The notes below the pieces were generated by a model, which searched no databases, was not told the DNA's origin, and worked only from the letters and a program-made list of their open reading frames with translations. Made by a program: the position numbers and the translations under genes. A stretch of 64,000 nucleotides of DNA from Ilyonectria destructans (taxonomy: Eukaryota; Ascomycota; Sordariomycetes; Hypocreales; Nectriaceae). Positions 53,980-64,000 of the stretch are shown piece by piece (within the stretch, counting starts at the first letter, position 1; each line of letters starts with the position of its first letter). The stretch covers positions 310,001 through 374,000 of the forward strand of contig JAHEWK010000028.1 of assembly GCA_020740775.1 (NCBI GenBank). The letters are read 5' to 3'.

Positions 53980-54560
53980 TCTAATGCGAGCGAGCATCAA
54001 ACAGGGCTGGGCTTCGGAGGCTAAACGGTACGAGCCATCTCCTGACAGGGGTACAGCCAACACTGGCGTAGGAATAATCATGGACCCTGACTGCCCGGGG
54101 ACAGAAGAGAGTCTCCCGCCATGGCGCCCCTTCGCCACAGGAGTCATATGATTGGCTGGCACTGGACCCCCAAGTCCCACTCGTTCGTGAGTGATTACCA
54201 GGGACGGCACGCTCTGACCGGAATCCGCGTCATAAAGAAAGGTAGTCTCCCTCGATGTCCGTGGCTGTCAATATCCGGATTCAATCTATCCCTTTTCTTT
54301 GACCACATTATTATACTATGTGCAACTATATTTACGTTCGTATGCTAGTGATATTTGCTATCCCAGGCTAACCACAGTACAGAAAGAGCTCTCCTGCCAA
54401 CACCACTACCACCTCGTGGAGTCATGGTGCCCCAAATACATCGAGACGGAGCGGCGATGTCTACCAACCATCGTGAGCAAGCAATACTGGTATGCTGTGT
54501 TACATCTATTGTTGATCATCCGTGCTGACGGTGCTTTAGGGGCGATGATATTTGTGGTAT
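53980..54560 (+). repeat. Right arm segment homologous to 40440-41090; possible small spliced gene
   Basis: The segment is inverted relative to its partner. A possible gene starts at 54121 (MAPLRHRSHMIGWHW) and may splice from a GTAGTC donor near 54241 to an acceptor near 54380. It continues as VQKELSCQHHYHLVESWC, then a Cys-containing stretch to KQYW (54490), with further intron-like GTATGC...TTTAG sequence at about 54490-54539. The Cys pairs and short length would suit a small secreted-type protein, but no signal peptide is evident. The partner copy is broken. Low-confidence model; the homology itself is clear only over about 130 bp. Confidence 0.45.
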
Positions 54561-55026
54561 GACGAATTATGCCGCATGACGAGATTAAATGCTGATATCT
54601 TTTAGCGGCGTGCCGTGAGCGGCAACAACCCAGTACACATCCGTGGGCAAAACTGATCCAGAGGCCGGAGAACAGAATGAGTTATACGCCGCAACTTTCA
54701 GCACAGTGAAGAAGCGACTTGGATTAGATTGTATTAGAAAGCTAGCTATGTTCGCAAGAATGGAATTGTGTACCCGACTGCTTTGTTCTTGAAATGGTGG
54801 ACAGCACCTGGCTTTACAACCTCCGCGCTATGTACAATCTTTCGAGGGGAGATTTAGGAAAGGAGAAAAAAAGGTCAAGAACATATATGTAGATGTATGG
54901 ATGGGATAATAACTGCAAAGAGAGATAAAATGACTTCCGGAGTCTCGCCTGGTTCCATGACGCCAATGGTGATGCGAAAAAGAAGTAATGGTGGACAGGA
55001 AAGTGATGATGGTTGAATGCGAGCGG
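54561..55026. other. Spacer
   Basis: No gene seen; 3' flank of the convergent 55-kb gene. Confidence 0.4.
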
Positions 55027-55848
55027 TCAAAATGTCCGCACGTCCACCACCCAGCCATCCGGATTTGCCGGGCTCATGTGCCGTGTTGATTTGTACTCGA
55101 AACGAAGCATCATTGGCCCTGGGAGTGCGTCATCGGGGTCGACTTCGATAATGCCGGGAGGGGCCTCTGCATCTAGATCCTTGACTGATAGATCCAGTGA
55201 TGGATCTTCGGCCCCTTCAGATTCGGAACTCGGTGGTGGCGTTGGATACAATGCGCTGAACCGTTCTTTACTCGTGCTCACAGACCCCGGCGACGGAAGT
55301 TCCTCGAGGTCGTTCTCCTCATTGTCAATTCTACCATCGAGCACATCTGCCTCGGCTGGGCGCTTAATCCAAGCGACCATGGTCCTTTCGACCTCCAATC
55401 CTGTATTTCGAATATAACAACGCACCATTGACACGGATGGCGTGAGTTCGCTCAAGGTAGACTGCTCACTTCGGTCATAATATCCATCGTTCATGTTTCG
55501 TGATCGCTTTTCTGGAGGAGCGCTCTCAGCGGCTGGTTCGATGACCTCCCGGGACCGCTTCTGCCTCTTGGCCGCGGCGAGTGTCGAGGGCTCGGTTGCC
55601 ATTTTGGGAGGATCGTTTCGTAAAGCATCGTTGGGCATAAATTCCGAGGCGAAAGGCATACCCACGTCATCCTTCAGTGTCTGAAATCCGGTCCAGTCAT
55701 TGCTGTGCAGAGACGTTATCTCGGGGGTCAGCCCATCCACTGCAGTCTTAGCAGCCAGCGCGGCCTGGCACTCGATCTGGTCGCTGAGGTCGTCCAGCTG
55801 CTTGAGCCAGGCTGAGACTTTGTTGGTGGGGTCTATGAGCGCATCCAT
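55027..55848 (-). CDS. Uncharacterised acidic protein, intact paralogue of the 39-kb copy (273 aa)
   Basis: One uninterrupted frame starting MDALIDPTNKVSAWLKQLDD. The N-terminal approx. 60 residues are probably helical (LKQLDDLSDQIECQAALAAK). The middle carries two basic clusters (AAAKRQKRSRE near residue 95 and PPEKRSRN near 110) that could direct it to the nucleus. A short conserved-looking segment, VRCYIRNTGLEVERTMVAWIKRP (about 143-165), follows, and the C-terminal half is acidic and Pro/Ser-rich. It ends near MMLRFEYKSTRHMSP. The same start, middle (TPEITSLHSNDWTG) and end motifs occur in the frameshifted gene at 39154-39985 in opposite orientation. No known domain was recognised. The first Met was chosen because the paralogue begins at the equivalent place. 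Confidence 0.65.
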   Translation of the reverse strand: MDALIDPTNKVSAWLKQLDDLSDQIECQAALAAKTAVDGLTPEITSLHSNDWTGFQTLKDDVGMPFASEFMPNDALRNDPPKMATEPSTLAAAKRQKRSREVIEPAAESAPPEKRSRNMNDGYYDRSEQSTLSELTPSVSMVRCYIRNTGLEVERTMVAWIKRPAEADVLDGRIDNEENDLEELPSPGSVSTSKERFSALYPTPPPSSESEGAEDPSLDLSVKDLDAEAPPGIIEVDPDDALPGPMMLRFEYKSTRHMSPANPDGWVVDVRTF

Positions 55849-57824
55849 AGCTATGGTGGGTGTCGAGGTATTGTAGTAATGATTTGCGAGGTAGACAAGA
55901 GACTGAGAGAAGCTGGGGTGGGTGGAATTGGAGACGGCACGAGATGAAGGTCTTGGATCTTGAGGCTAGTGGTACGTACTTATGCTGTCGTCTATACTTT
56001 TATCCACTGCCACAGGAAGAGCCATCAGCAGCCCGATATCCCGAAATTAAATATTTCGACCTGGACAGCTGCTTGCTCTGGGAGAAGGAAGGTCAAAGTG
56101 GTGGTTCCACCAAGGCCAGCCGGTGCCGAGCCCTTGACTCTAGAACATGACACGAGCCGCGTGCCAACAGGATGCGCCTGTCAGTATCACACGTGGAGTA
56201 CGCAACCCTCCACAGTCCGTTGATGTAATAACGCGCATAACGCGATTTGCGCTGACAGGGGTGATGCGACTTGCGACAGAGACCGGAGAGCGGGGCCGGA
56301 CACGTACAACACAGTGCCTTTCCAGAAGGGAACAAAGCAAGCAAGGGGAGGGATCCAAGGCCACCATGGGGGCTGTCTCGGAGGGGCGACATAGTGGATC
56401 CCTGAGCCCACAAGGCATTTTGCCATGGACCATGCAGGCTAGCTTCTCATCGAGCAAGATCAGCCAAACGAGATATCCACCCCCGCTCAAATTACCTCAC
56501 TCGTAAGCAGGCCAGCCCCATTCTCCAGCGCGAAATTAAGGTTCAATTGACGGCTGCCACAGTCGGGCCATAGAGCCAGGTCTGCAGTGGGCGAGGTCAG
56601 GCTGGATTTCTGCCGTTAGCTTCGTGGAGTTGCCGGTTGGAGTACGTGAGGCGAGACGCGAGACAACGATTTGAGTTCGGGTTGGGGCTCGGACGCGGTA
56701 TGCGAAGCCGGCAAAGTCCGAAGACGATGAGCTCGGCCATACGCGGAGGAGGGTTCTCGTCCGTGAAGGTGGGCCGATCTTGGTGGTCGAGAACAGTGAG
56801 CACCATCGAGATTCGACTGGATTAGGTCGATCGGGTGCGGGCAGGCTTGAGAAGGCCACTTGAGACTGCCAGTCGACGGAGTGTGTGTATGTCTAGGAGC
56901 AAGTTATGCAGCGTGGGCCATCATCGCTAGCCTCCACAAACATGGCGATAGCTTGGCTGGAAGCGCTGGCTGATAATGCAACACAAGTGCTGAACTCTAC
57001 CTGTTTCTTAGCAGCCTCAGAACGATACCACGACATGTGGCGATGGCAACTAAGGAATCAGAGAGCTGTAAACGCAATAGAAAAGCGTACCTACTGTTGG
57101 AAGCCATCAAGGGAATGACGATCATCCCGCCAATCCAGGGTCAAGCTCTTCAGCGTGATGTAGCTCGCGGGCTTGCGGTCTTGCTTACATGGTAATTTCT
57201 TCGGGCGGGGTGTGGTAATGAGCAGTGTGCTGAGAACATGAGCAGTGCGCCGAGAACATGAGCAAGTGCCGTGGGAGGGAGAGCGACTACCCAACGCAGG
57301 AATGAATGGAGGTAAGGGAAGCAAAGGAAGTAAAGAAAGAAAAGGTGAGAAGGGTGAGAAGGACGAGCGACCTGGTAAGAGAATCGTCAGCGCAGAGAGC
57401 AGGCGGTGAGTACTGCAGAGAGCCGAACCCTTTCTGACTCTGCTGTCGATCCTTGGCGCCTTAGCCATGTGATGACTCCCCGTAGACTCATCCCTCAGCC
57501 CATACAGTGACCTGGTAACCCTTCTACCCTGGCGGCCGCTCGTTGTTTCATACCCCATGATTCAACTCCTCTGTACCTGGACGAGCATCGGCCACTGATT
57601 GATGCGTAGGACAACCGGGACATCAGAGCGCAAGATATAGCATTAAGACCTACATTCCAAGATGGTGCAACGTGTAGGATGATATTCCGAGAAATCCATT
57701 GGATGAACGAACGTAACTCTTGCTAATCTATCATCAACGCGCTTGTAGATTACTTGTTGCGGCTCTCTCACCGCGTTCTATCGCTGGTAAGCAAAATCTG
57801 GCGCTGCCCAGTGTCCAGCCGTAA
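55849..57824. other. Unassigned stretch
   Basis: About 2 kb upstream of the 55-kb gene. The largest frame is 155 aa (57091-57558, minus) with a Pro/Leu/Ser low-complexity run (FSPFSPFLSLLPLLPLPPF) derived from a purine-rich tract at 57310-57370. No motif. Confidence 0.4.
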
Positions 57825-57872
57825 ATATCAATAGGATATCCACGGCGGCCTTTTGGTGGCGGATTCAGCGGC
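57825..57872 (-). repeat. 48-bp dispersed repeat, right copy
   Basis: Reverse complement of 37239-37286 with one mismatch in 48. It lies 2.0 kb outside the 55-kb gene; the left copy lies 1.9 kb outside the paralogous 39-kb gene. Confidence 0.85.
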
Positions 57873-58616
57873 CAACCCCGCTCCGCCAGGTTTTGTCAGG
57901 CCGCAATCGTCGAATTCCAATCTAAACCTCAATCTATTTTAGCTTGCAATGCCCTCGCATTTCTACTCCTCACTGTCGTCAGTCTGCTTTTCTTGCACGA
58001 CTGGACAGGCCGACCCTCCGACATTTTGTTTTACTCATTGAATCATCATTGTTGTTATTCAGGCCGTTTATCGATAGCACCCCTGGGCCTGTTATCTGAC
58101 ATCCTCTCTGCCTTCTCCATAAAAATTTCCGGAGGAAGGCAGGAAATGTCGGAGGTTCAAATACGGAGGAAATTTCCACCAAATTCACTATCCCTCACTT
58201 CTCCTATCCTTATGTATATCCTTATTAGGCCGTGACTTTTGTGCTATTTCATTATGAAATCTCACGGTATGTTTGGTTTCGGACATTCACAAGCTTCGTT
58301 TGACAACGGCCTCGTCTTCTAGCCAACTTGTTCGTCTCAAATATGCTCAGAACGTAGATGGCCTGATATTAAAGGAAATGTCGCCCCTCCCGCTAGTTAT
58401 GCTATCTTAGCAAACCCTACCAGCGCCAAGGATCCGCCTGATTGTGACCAGATGGCAGCCATTGTTGAGTGCAGCAGCTTGGAGGCTACGAGTAGTCTGG
58501 GTGACCAGCAAGTCTACTTGCCCGAATTGACGTCCCCCAAAGAACCAGCCACTCCTCAAGAATCGCAGGTTCTCCTTCCCTTTATAGACTTGATGTATTA
58601 CTAAAACTGACTACAG
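57873..58616. other. Possible 5' exons of the zinc-finger gene
   Basis: A plus frame from about 58320 to 58569 is open (ERRWPDIKGNVAPPASYAIL...ELTSPKEPATPQESQ) and intron-like segments flank it (GTATGT...TTCTAG at 58274-58321; GTTCTC...CTGACTACAG at 58569-58616). The phases do not join cleanly to the finger exon, so this part is either mis-modelled or decayed. Confidence 0.4.
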
Positions 58617-59040
58617 CATCCCTGCTGCTCAAAATTGGCCATTCATCTGTCTTTGGCTCGGTTGTGAAGCTACGCCCTTCAGACGAGTCACTGACCTCGA
58701 GCGGCATTACAGGACGTCACACCGTCAAGAGTCGGGCCAAGATCGATACAAATGTGACCGTTCTTCGTGCACAAGAGGTTTTGAACGCAAAGACCACTTT
58801 CGTACTCATTTGCGAGATCGCCACTATGAGGATATCCCGAAGCGTGGCGTACTAGTCGACGATGAGTGGTTTGAGGACCGATATGTTTCAAGCAAGTGGT
58901 GGAGATGCCGCAGCTGCCTCAATCGCGTCGTCGTTGAAGTCAACGGCTTCAAATGTCCCGAATGCAAAGTTGAATGTGAGAAAAAGCGCCGTGAGAAGCG
59001 TCGTGAGAAGCGCCAGAAGAAGAACGTAAAGGTTCGCTGA
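58617..59040 (+). CDS. C2H2 zinc-finger protein, 3' exon
   Basis: An open frame after a CTGAC-TACAG acceptor reads IPAAQNWPFICLWLGCE, giving a first finger of fungal type: C-x4-C, then RRVTDLERHYRTSH with the two His. A second finger follows (YKCDRSSCTRGFERKDHFRTHLRDRH). A conserved-looking C-terminal part contains two further Cys pairs (WWRCRSCLNR and FKCPECKVEC) and ends in a strongly basic tail (EKKRREKRREKRQKK), a likely nuclear signal. The pattern is that of fungal C2H2 DNA-binding proteins with a tryptophan-containing C-terminal zinc motif. Upstream exons could not be placed in phase, so the gene is reported as partial; a pseudogene with a single frameshift cannot be excluded. Confidence 0.6.
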
Positions 59041-61512
59041 GACTGTCCGACATGATTACCCAATATCACTGTTATTCTACGTGAGGAAGATTGCCAGCTT
59101 GTTACGGTAGTCTATTTGTCAAGGCTGTTGTGCTGCTGTAAGGAGGGAACTTTTTCTGCAAGATATAGCGGCCGATACTATTATACTCACATTTCTTCGC
59201 CCTATATTGGCCTGAACCAAGATCATAGGCCGTGGTCCACCACGGGATGTCCTGCTACGGTAAATGAGTTGATATGTTGGCTCTGTATTTCACATTATAC
59301 CATTTCAATCACAGATATAGGTTTCGAGAGATGACAAGGACTGAAGGTTGCACAAGGGCAGATGGGCTTCTTTATACTACATTAGGCATAACATTCTAAA
59401 CCGGCCAGTCCAAGTCATTTAGTGGTACGTGACACTTCTTTGTAGCTTCGTTACATACAAGTTAGCTCTTCGGTTCTTCACACTTGACAAGAACGTGATA
59501 TTCGTCGCAAAATGTGCGGATAAATCGTCGCAAAGGTCTGATCCCCGGTCTACCGTACCGACCTTCTGTAATCCATCACGGTACTGGGGCCCGGCTGGGA
59601 AACCCAATCAAACAACTCGCCCAACAGCTCTCATCCGGTTTGTAATTCAGTGATATAGACTCAGAGGTGTATTCGATCGATTGTGATGGCGAGGATAGGG
59701 TTCTTCAACGCTGTTGAAAACACATCTGGACTGGCGGACTGGAATTCGATCTAATACTATGGATCGCCAGGTTTAGGGCAGGCGAGTGCAGCAGTGAACT
59801 TATCGTCTCCTCTTATTAAGGTTAGTCCAATGTGTTCGCCGAGGGAGAGGGAAGGGCTGAAGACTTCAGGGGGAAGAGTCAATCTGTAGAACTGAAGCAC
59901 GTTAGCTAGGCGCAAAGATGTCGCAAGGTAAGATACAGCTGTTGACTACAGCAAGTTGTCCCATCGCAGAAAACTAGACGGCATCTCCGACCAAGCGGGT
60001 GTATTTACGACACCCGTACGGGATTGTTACTAATACAGGTCTCATGCTATTGGCAATTAGCAGAAGCTAGGGGGACGGGACGTTGATCTGCTTGTCAAGA
60101 GTAACGAGATGGGGGCGGCCAACGCGGGATTCGGACAGAAGGGTCGATACATGCCGTATGAAGACAATGCGGTGACCGTTCGCTCGAGACATCAAAGGTA
60201 GAATTAGCTCGAAATGCCGCAGGAGAGGAATCGCGCAGGAGTGGACTGTCAGTGTACGCGATATCCAGCCAAAAACATATCAGCATCATCACCGGTTGAT
60301 GTCTCTTCGCGGTGGCGAGATAGAGCTTCGAGAGGAATTTGCGTGCCTACAGACGCTGCAGGAGCTGCTCCCGTGTTGCATCGAGAGCCTCTACGACTGG
60401 CTGTTGTTCTGCACGTTACATCGCCCTTGTACTGTTGTGGAGAGGACAGAGAGGGAAACGAGGGTCTGAAAAGGAGTTGGTCAATCCGTCTTGAAGACTG
60501 TTGAAGGAGAGAGAAATTGCTCGGCGGCTGCTCTCCGATGCCCTACGTTGACCTAGGGGATGCTCTACCATGCCCCAGTCCTTGCAGGTACGAAACCCCT
60601 ACAGTCAAGCTTGCGGGACCACTCGACGCCGCGACCAACTGGCGCTTCCAACACCATTTTTTCTTCATTTATCAAATTCAATTAATCACTGCAAGACCTA
60701 TACCAACGCCTGAATATATATACTCAAGTTGTGGCACCGTTACATGCACCATCCTCGAGTATGTACCACCAACGCCTTCCTCTACTCGTGTGCCCCTCCT
60801 TCCGTGCGATCCATTACTGGAAAACAATCGCAGCCGCCAGTTTAGGCGCCCGGGTTGCGTTGAGTCCCTGGGGGTATTGATACGCCCCTGTAGCTGTGGT
60901 CTTGTGATTTGGCAAGCGGCTAGATCGGACTGCCCGGGATGGTTTCCGAAGCTAAGGCACAGGTGAGATGAGCTCACTCCCGACATGGAGTTCGAAGGGA
61001 CGTTAGATACAGGAGCCGATGTAGTGCTTTCCCGGCGTTTATGAGACTGTTATTTTGCCATAATATAATTTCCAAGTGAAGACATGTCATTCACCAAGTG
61101 GTTGGGGAGGGTGGGCATTGAACCCCCTGGAACAATGATGAGCGGGAGAGCGTCTGAGATATTCTGGACCAGCTAGCCGATACTACCCCTGACTCTTGTG
61201 GCATTTTTAGTTGACTTGGATATTGGTTTTCTCCAATAGAATTGCATCTGTATGCACAATATCAAGCAACTCCCATTATGTGTTGCTGGAGGTGGAATTG
61301 GACTGCTGCTATGCAGATCTGTGGTATTCTCCAAAGCCTCCTGGAATCACGCCTAGATAAGGCCGCCCATTAGCATAGGAAAAACGCAACCATGTTCTGG
61401 TGAGACATCGTAGTTGATCTGCCGATACAGAGGATGCGTCAAGTCTTCGCGCCAGGATCTTCGCTGACAGACCAAGAGACTAGGTCTTTGAAACTTTGGG
61501 TATTGAATCCGT
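59041..61512. other. Unassigned stretch
   Basis: About 2.5 kb. Frames up to 149 aa (60517-60966) overlap frames on the other strand and carry no motif. No tRNA or rRNA was recognised. Confidence 0.4.
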
Positions 61513-61634
61513 AGACTCGGCTCAGGGGCAGGGGAGTGGTGACGGTGCCGGGCCCCGGGGGGGGGGGGTTTAATGAGCCTGTGTATCGTCTGCAACAATC
61601 GAGGGCGAAGTTTTTAGTGCCGTACAACTTGGAT

Positions 61635-62523
61635 CAGACCTGCGTATATCGATATCCACCGAAATTCTGGCCCTTACATCGATATCCAGATAAGTGGGAG
61701 AAATTATCTGGATATCGATATATCCAGGTAGATATCCATACAGCCACATAGCCACTTTAGCAAGGTTGATATCCAGATAAACCACATATAATTCTTGTAG
61801 GCTAGAAGGAAGAACAAGAAAGTACCTAATCTAGAAAGTCTTCTGCCTCTGTCTCAACGCTAAATTCAACAGCAACTCTCGAAATAACGCCCCTGCCACC
61901 GTGAGACCTGGGTACAATGATACCCTCGCGCATCCAGTTGCCAACACACTCAACCTTCGCCAGGTTCTCGCAGGTCATGCTCTCTCTATCCCATGATAGC
62001 GTACGCCGCGCCGATGAGAAGTGAGACTCAACATCAGATGATTCAGGAGGGATTGAGAGGATATCAATTGCCATGCGGATAACCGCGAATATGCTTTCCT
62101 TTGATCTCGATGTAACCACCACTCGAGAGGAGAGCCAGTTATCCGTGTCGGTGGTGCATCAACAAAGGTTTCGAAGTCATCAGCGTCGTGGATAGGGCCA
62201 GTAACAGCAATATCGCTCAACAACTCATCCAGCTCGTTGCGCTGCCTCCCAGATGAAGAGGACACATCTAGAGGCACCAGCAAGGATTCTGGGATTGGCG
62301 CGGCATTATATTCATCTAGCCAAATTTGCTGGGTCTTTTCATCATCCAACTTAATCAATTGATAAGATCTTTTCAGCCAATCAGAGAGCGGTATTTAGGA
62401 GGCTATCAATCTGGATATCCATTTAAGAGGCAGAGAGTTATATCGATATCGATACATATCCATATCGATATATCCAGATAGCAGAGTTAATATCGATATA
62501 TCGTATCCAAATACGCAGGTCTG
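61635..62523 (-). mobile_element. Internally deleted hAT element, 889 bp, with perfect 8-bp target duplication
   Basis: The ends are CAGACCTGCGTAT in inverted orientation, directly flanked by ACTTGGAT at 61627-61634 and 62524-62531. The subterminal regions (61650-61780 and 62400-62510) are packed with GATATCCAGATA and ATATCGATA motifs in both orientations, as in hAT transposase-binding clusters. Only the C-terminal part of a transposase remains inside, so it is non-autonomous. The ends differ from those of the 42.7-kb hAT, so it belongs to another family. Confidence 0.93.
61826..62358 (-). pseudogene. hAT transposase C-terminal remnant
   Basis: Two overlapping minus-strand frames (62358-61975 and 62122-61826) together give the hAT dimerisation domain: TGSPLEWWLHRDQ, then after a frame shift RMAIDILSIPPESSDVESHFSSARRTLS and MTCENLAKVECVGNWM. 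The catalytic core is gone. The Glu within DVESHF occupies the place of the usual AETERLF Glu. Confidence 0.85.
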
Positions 62524-63007
62524 ACTTGGATCATGACGCATACTTCGTGGGCATCTTTCTCGCCATGGCACAAAAGCATTTCTACCCGGTCCACCTTCAT
62601 CGCGGAGAGAATCGACTATGACTGAAGAACAAGTCATTCCACTAAGCCCCAATTTCCAAGATGTCACGCTGAGAATCCTGACGTACGACATAGATACGCA
62701 CGACATAAATAAGCCTAACTTCATTATATACACGGGGTATGTGACGATAGAGTTTCTAGAGAAGTTTCGTAATCCGTCCAAGGCACCGGGGGGCGAAGAG
62801 GAAATGGAGTTTTCTGGCATCAAGATCGAATTCACGCGAGTACCCATTTGGTCAATTCTGGGTCTGCGAGAACGACTTGGAAAAGCGTTAGGACAAGACG
62901 TGGTTCGGTATTTCAACCATGAGGAGATGGAGACGTGGGTGAAGGACACAAAGAAAACAAGAGAGCGGCAAGCGGAAACGCGACGGCTCGTCAGCGGCTC
63001 TCGATAG

Positions 63008-64000
63008 CACATTTGATGAGGAGTTGGGCAAGGAACCTTCATTAGGTGTGAACAAGCAGTGCCTAACCAAGGGGATGCTCGGTGGGGGTGGTGAGGTAAG
63101 AGTCCAGCACTGGCGGTGATGCATAATTTTTGTTTGGAGCACTCTCCCATACTACGGAGCTTCTTTTGGGAGAATTATCATCTTTTTTTATTGAGACACA
63201 TAGGTATGATCAGCCTCTTGACCGCGACGGCGGTATGGTATGAATGTATAGAGAGTTGATAATCTACTCGTGGTCCCTAATCTACTATATTCCTCGAGTT
63301 TCAAGTGTGTCTTGGTCGCTAGAACCCTCTCCTTACTTCCTGACTGTTTAAAGAGTAGCCCTATAGTACTTCCTTGCTCCAGGCGGTGCGGTTCGGAGGA
63401 ATTGAGGATGTTGTGGTTTACGTCTGGGATCCTCAGGAGGGCTAGCTGGGTCCTAGTTTCGCCATTCGCGTGTGGCACGCCGCCCAAGTCCTGTGGAGGG
63501 TAGGACAAGGGTCATGGGAAATGATGAGGGTACAACTTTCGCACTGGGCGGCGAGCATACTGTCACTGTTGATACTCTAAAGTAGAAGGTTTAGGCAGAT
63601 GTGAAAAGAAGGTGGCCAGACGAGGAGTATAGCGCTAGAAGGGTTCATCCTTGAGGCTCTCATACCCTCTCCTTTCGTCTCGCCCGCTCTCTTTGAGGAA
63701 CAGAATCCGGCTCAAGGGGCTCGTGGACTCGATTGCTGGCCGGGATACCATAGTATGGAGAGGGGACCCGTCAATGACATACTGAATAGACACGATGGGA
63801 GCTAGGTAGGGAAGTGATATATTGACATGATTCATGGTCATCTTCTATACGCCAACTTCCAGTCCCTCCCTGGCAGAATTTGCCACTGGGAAATAGGAGG
63901 CGCCATCAACAACGGGAAACCAGCACACTGGGGTGGTAGGAATGTACCACCTCATGCCCCTTCACACCAATAGACAATGGAAAGGGGTTTGGGAGGGAAA
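63008..64000. other. Unassigned end of window
   Basis: About 1 kb. A 106-codon minus frame at 63188-63508 (SYPPQDLGGVPHANGET...) and a 68-codon minus frame at 63635-63841 show no known motif and could be fragments of a gene continuing outside the window. No repeat or RNA was recognised. Confidence 0.35.

Larger units (their letters stand above)
61513..63007 (+). pseudogene. Host gene split by a hAT insertion
   Basis: The frame upstream of the insertion ends GGFNEPVYRLQQSRAKFLVP then YNLD at 61634. If the 889-bp element and one copy of its target duplication are removed, the reading frame continues directly at 62532 as HDAYFVGIFLAMAQKHFYPV. A one-base frame change near 62600 then leads into the 129-codon frame 62618-63007, with LSPNFQDVTLRILTYDIDTH, NFIIYTGYVTIEFLEKF and FTRVPIWSILGLRERLGKAL. 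I recall this order (VPYNLDHDAYFVGI, then FRDVKLRILTHD, then a VPIWPILGLRERLG end) in uncharacterised fungal proteins and infer that this is a disrupted member. The extra frame change suggests decay after insertion. The N-terminus is not resolved; a G13 tract lies at about 61556-61568. Confidence 0.65.

Noticed and set aside
60517..60966. 149-codon plus-strand frame
   Set aside because: No motif, overlaps a 102-codon frame on the other strand, and no splice or conservation signal supports it.
9..64000. CRISPR arrays, tRNA or rRNA genes
   Set aside because: No direct repeats with unique spacers of CRISPR type were found (the organism looks eukaryotic), and no cloverleaf or rRNA-like sequence was recognised by eye. 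A tRNA scan would be the decisive test.

Overview
The window looks like repeat-rich accessory DNA of a filamentous ascomycete (Pezizomycotina). The reasons are very short introns (41-116 nt) with GTAAGT/GTATGT-like donors, CTRAC-like branch sites and TAG/CAG acceptors; fungal-type families (GCR1_C/Ndc10-type Crypton recombinase, OrsD-type zinc-binding fragment, LaeA-like methyltransferase relic, fungal amidase, MYND and C2H2 zinc fingers); and a high load of DNA transposons. I cannot name the species. Gene models below were built by hand; where introns are given, the splice sites were chosen so that frame and conserved motifs continue across them.

Layout. 0.2-4.0 kb: decayed hAT transposases, an OrsD-type fragment and an RNase H fragment. 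4.2-4.6 kb: a small conserved Cys-rich gene. 6.5-7.1 kb: two short inverted-repeat elements. 7.29-14.14 kb (minus): an apparently intact Helitron Rep-helicase (2242 aa after removing two introns). 14.5-15.4 kb: tandem repeats. 15.45-16.98 kb (plus): a two-exon gene of unknown function. 17.17-19.96 kb (minus): a second Helitron Rep cut off before its catalytic motif. 20.3-20.9 kb (minus): a MYND-finger gene. 21.85-24.64 kb: a seven-exon gene of unknown function bracketed by two inverted arrays of a 14-bp repeat. 25-27 kb: a diverged duplication. 27.9-29.7 kb: an orphan three-exon gene. 30.5-31.5 kb: an integral membrane protein gene. 32.6-34.1 kb: a four-exon amidase. 34.6-36.9 kb: an apparently intact Crypton tyrosine recombinase.

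37.2-57.9 kb has a mirror-like arrangement. A 48-bp repeat, a pair of diverged paralogous genes and a small gene-like segment appear on the left (37.2-41.1 kb) and again in opposite orientation and matching order on the right (53.9-57.9 kb). This suggests an old inverted duplication. Between the arms lie a complete 3,094-bp hAT element with perfect 8-bp target duplications (42.69-45.78 kb), a decayed RecQ-type helicase gene, a decayed LaeA-like methyltransferase gene, and a foldback MITE with 48-bp perfect arms. 58.6-59.0 kb holds a C2H2 zinc-finger coding region. At 61.6-62.5 kb an internally deleted hAT element, again with a perfect 8-bp target duplication, splits a host gene.

Few genes here appear to work together in a pathway. 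The shared theme is mobile DNA (Helitron, Crypton, hAT, MITEs) surrounding a few probably functional host genes (amidase, membrane protein, orphans). The most novel-looking unit is the gene within the inverted 14-bp arrays at 21.85-24.64 kb.
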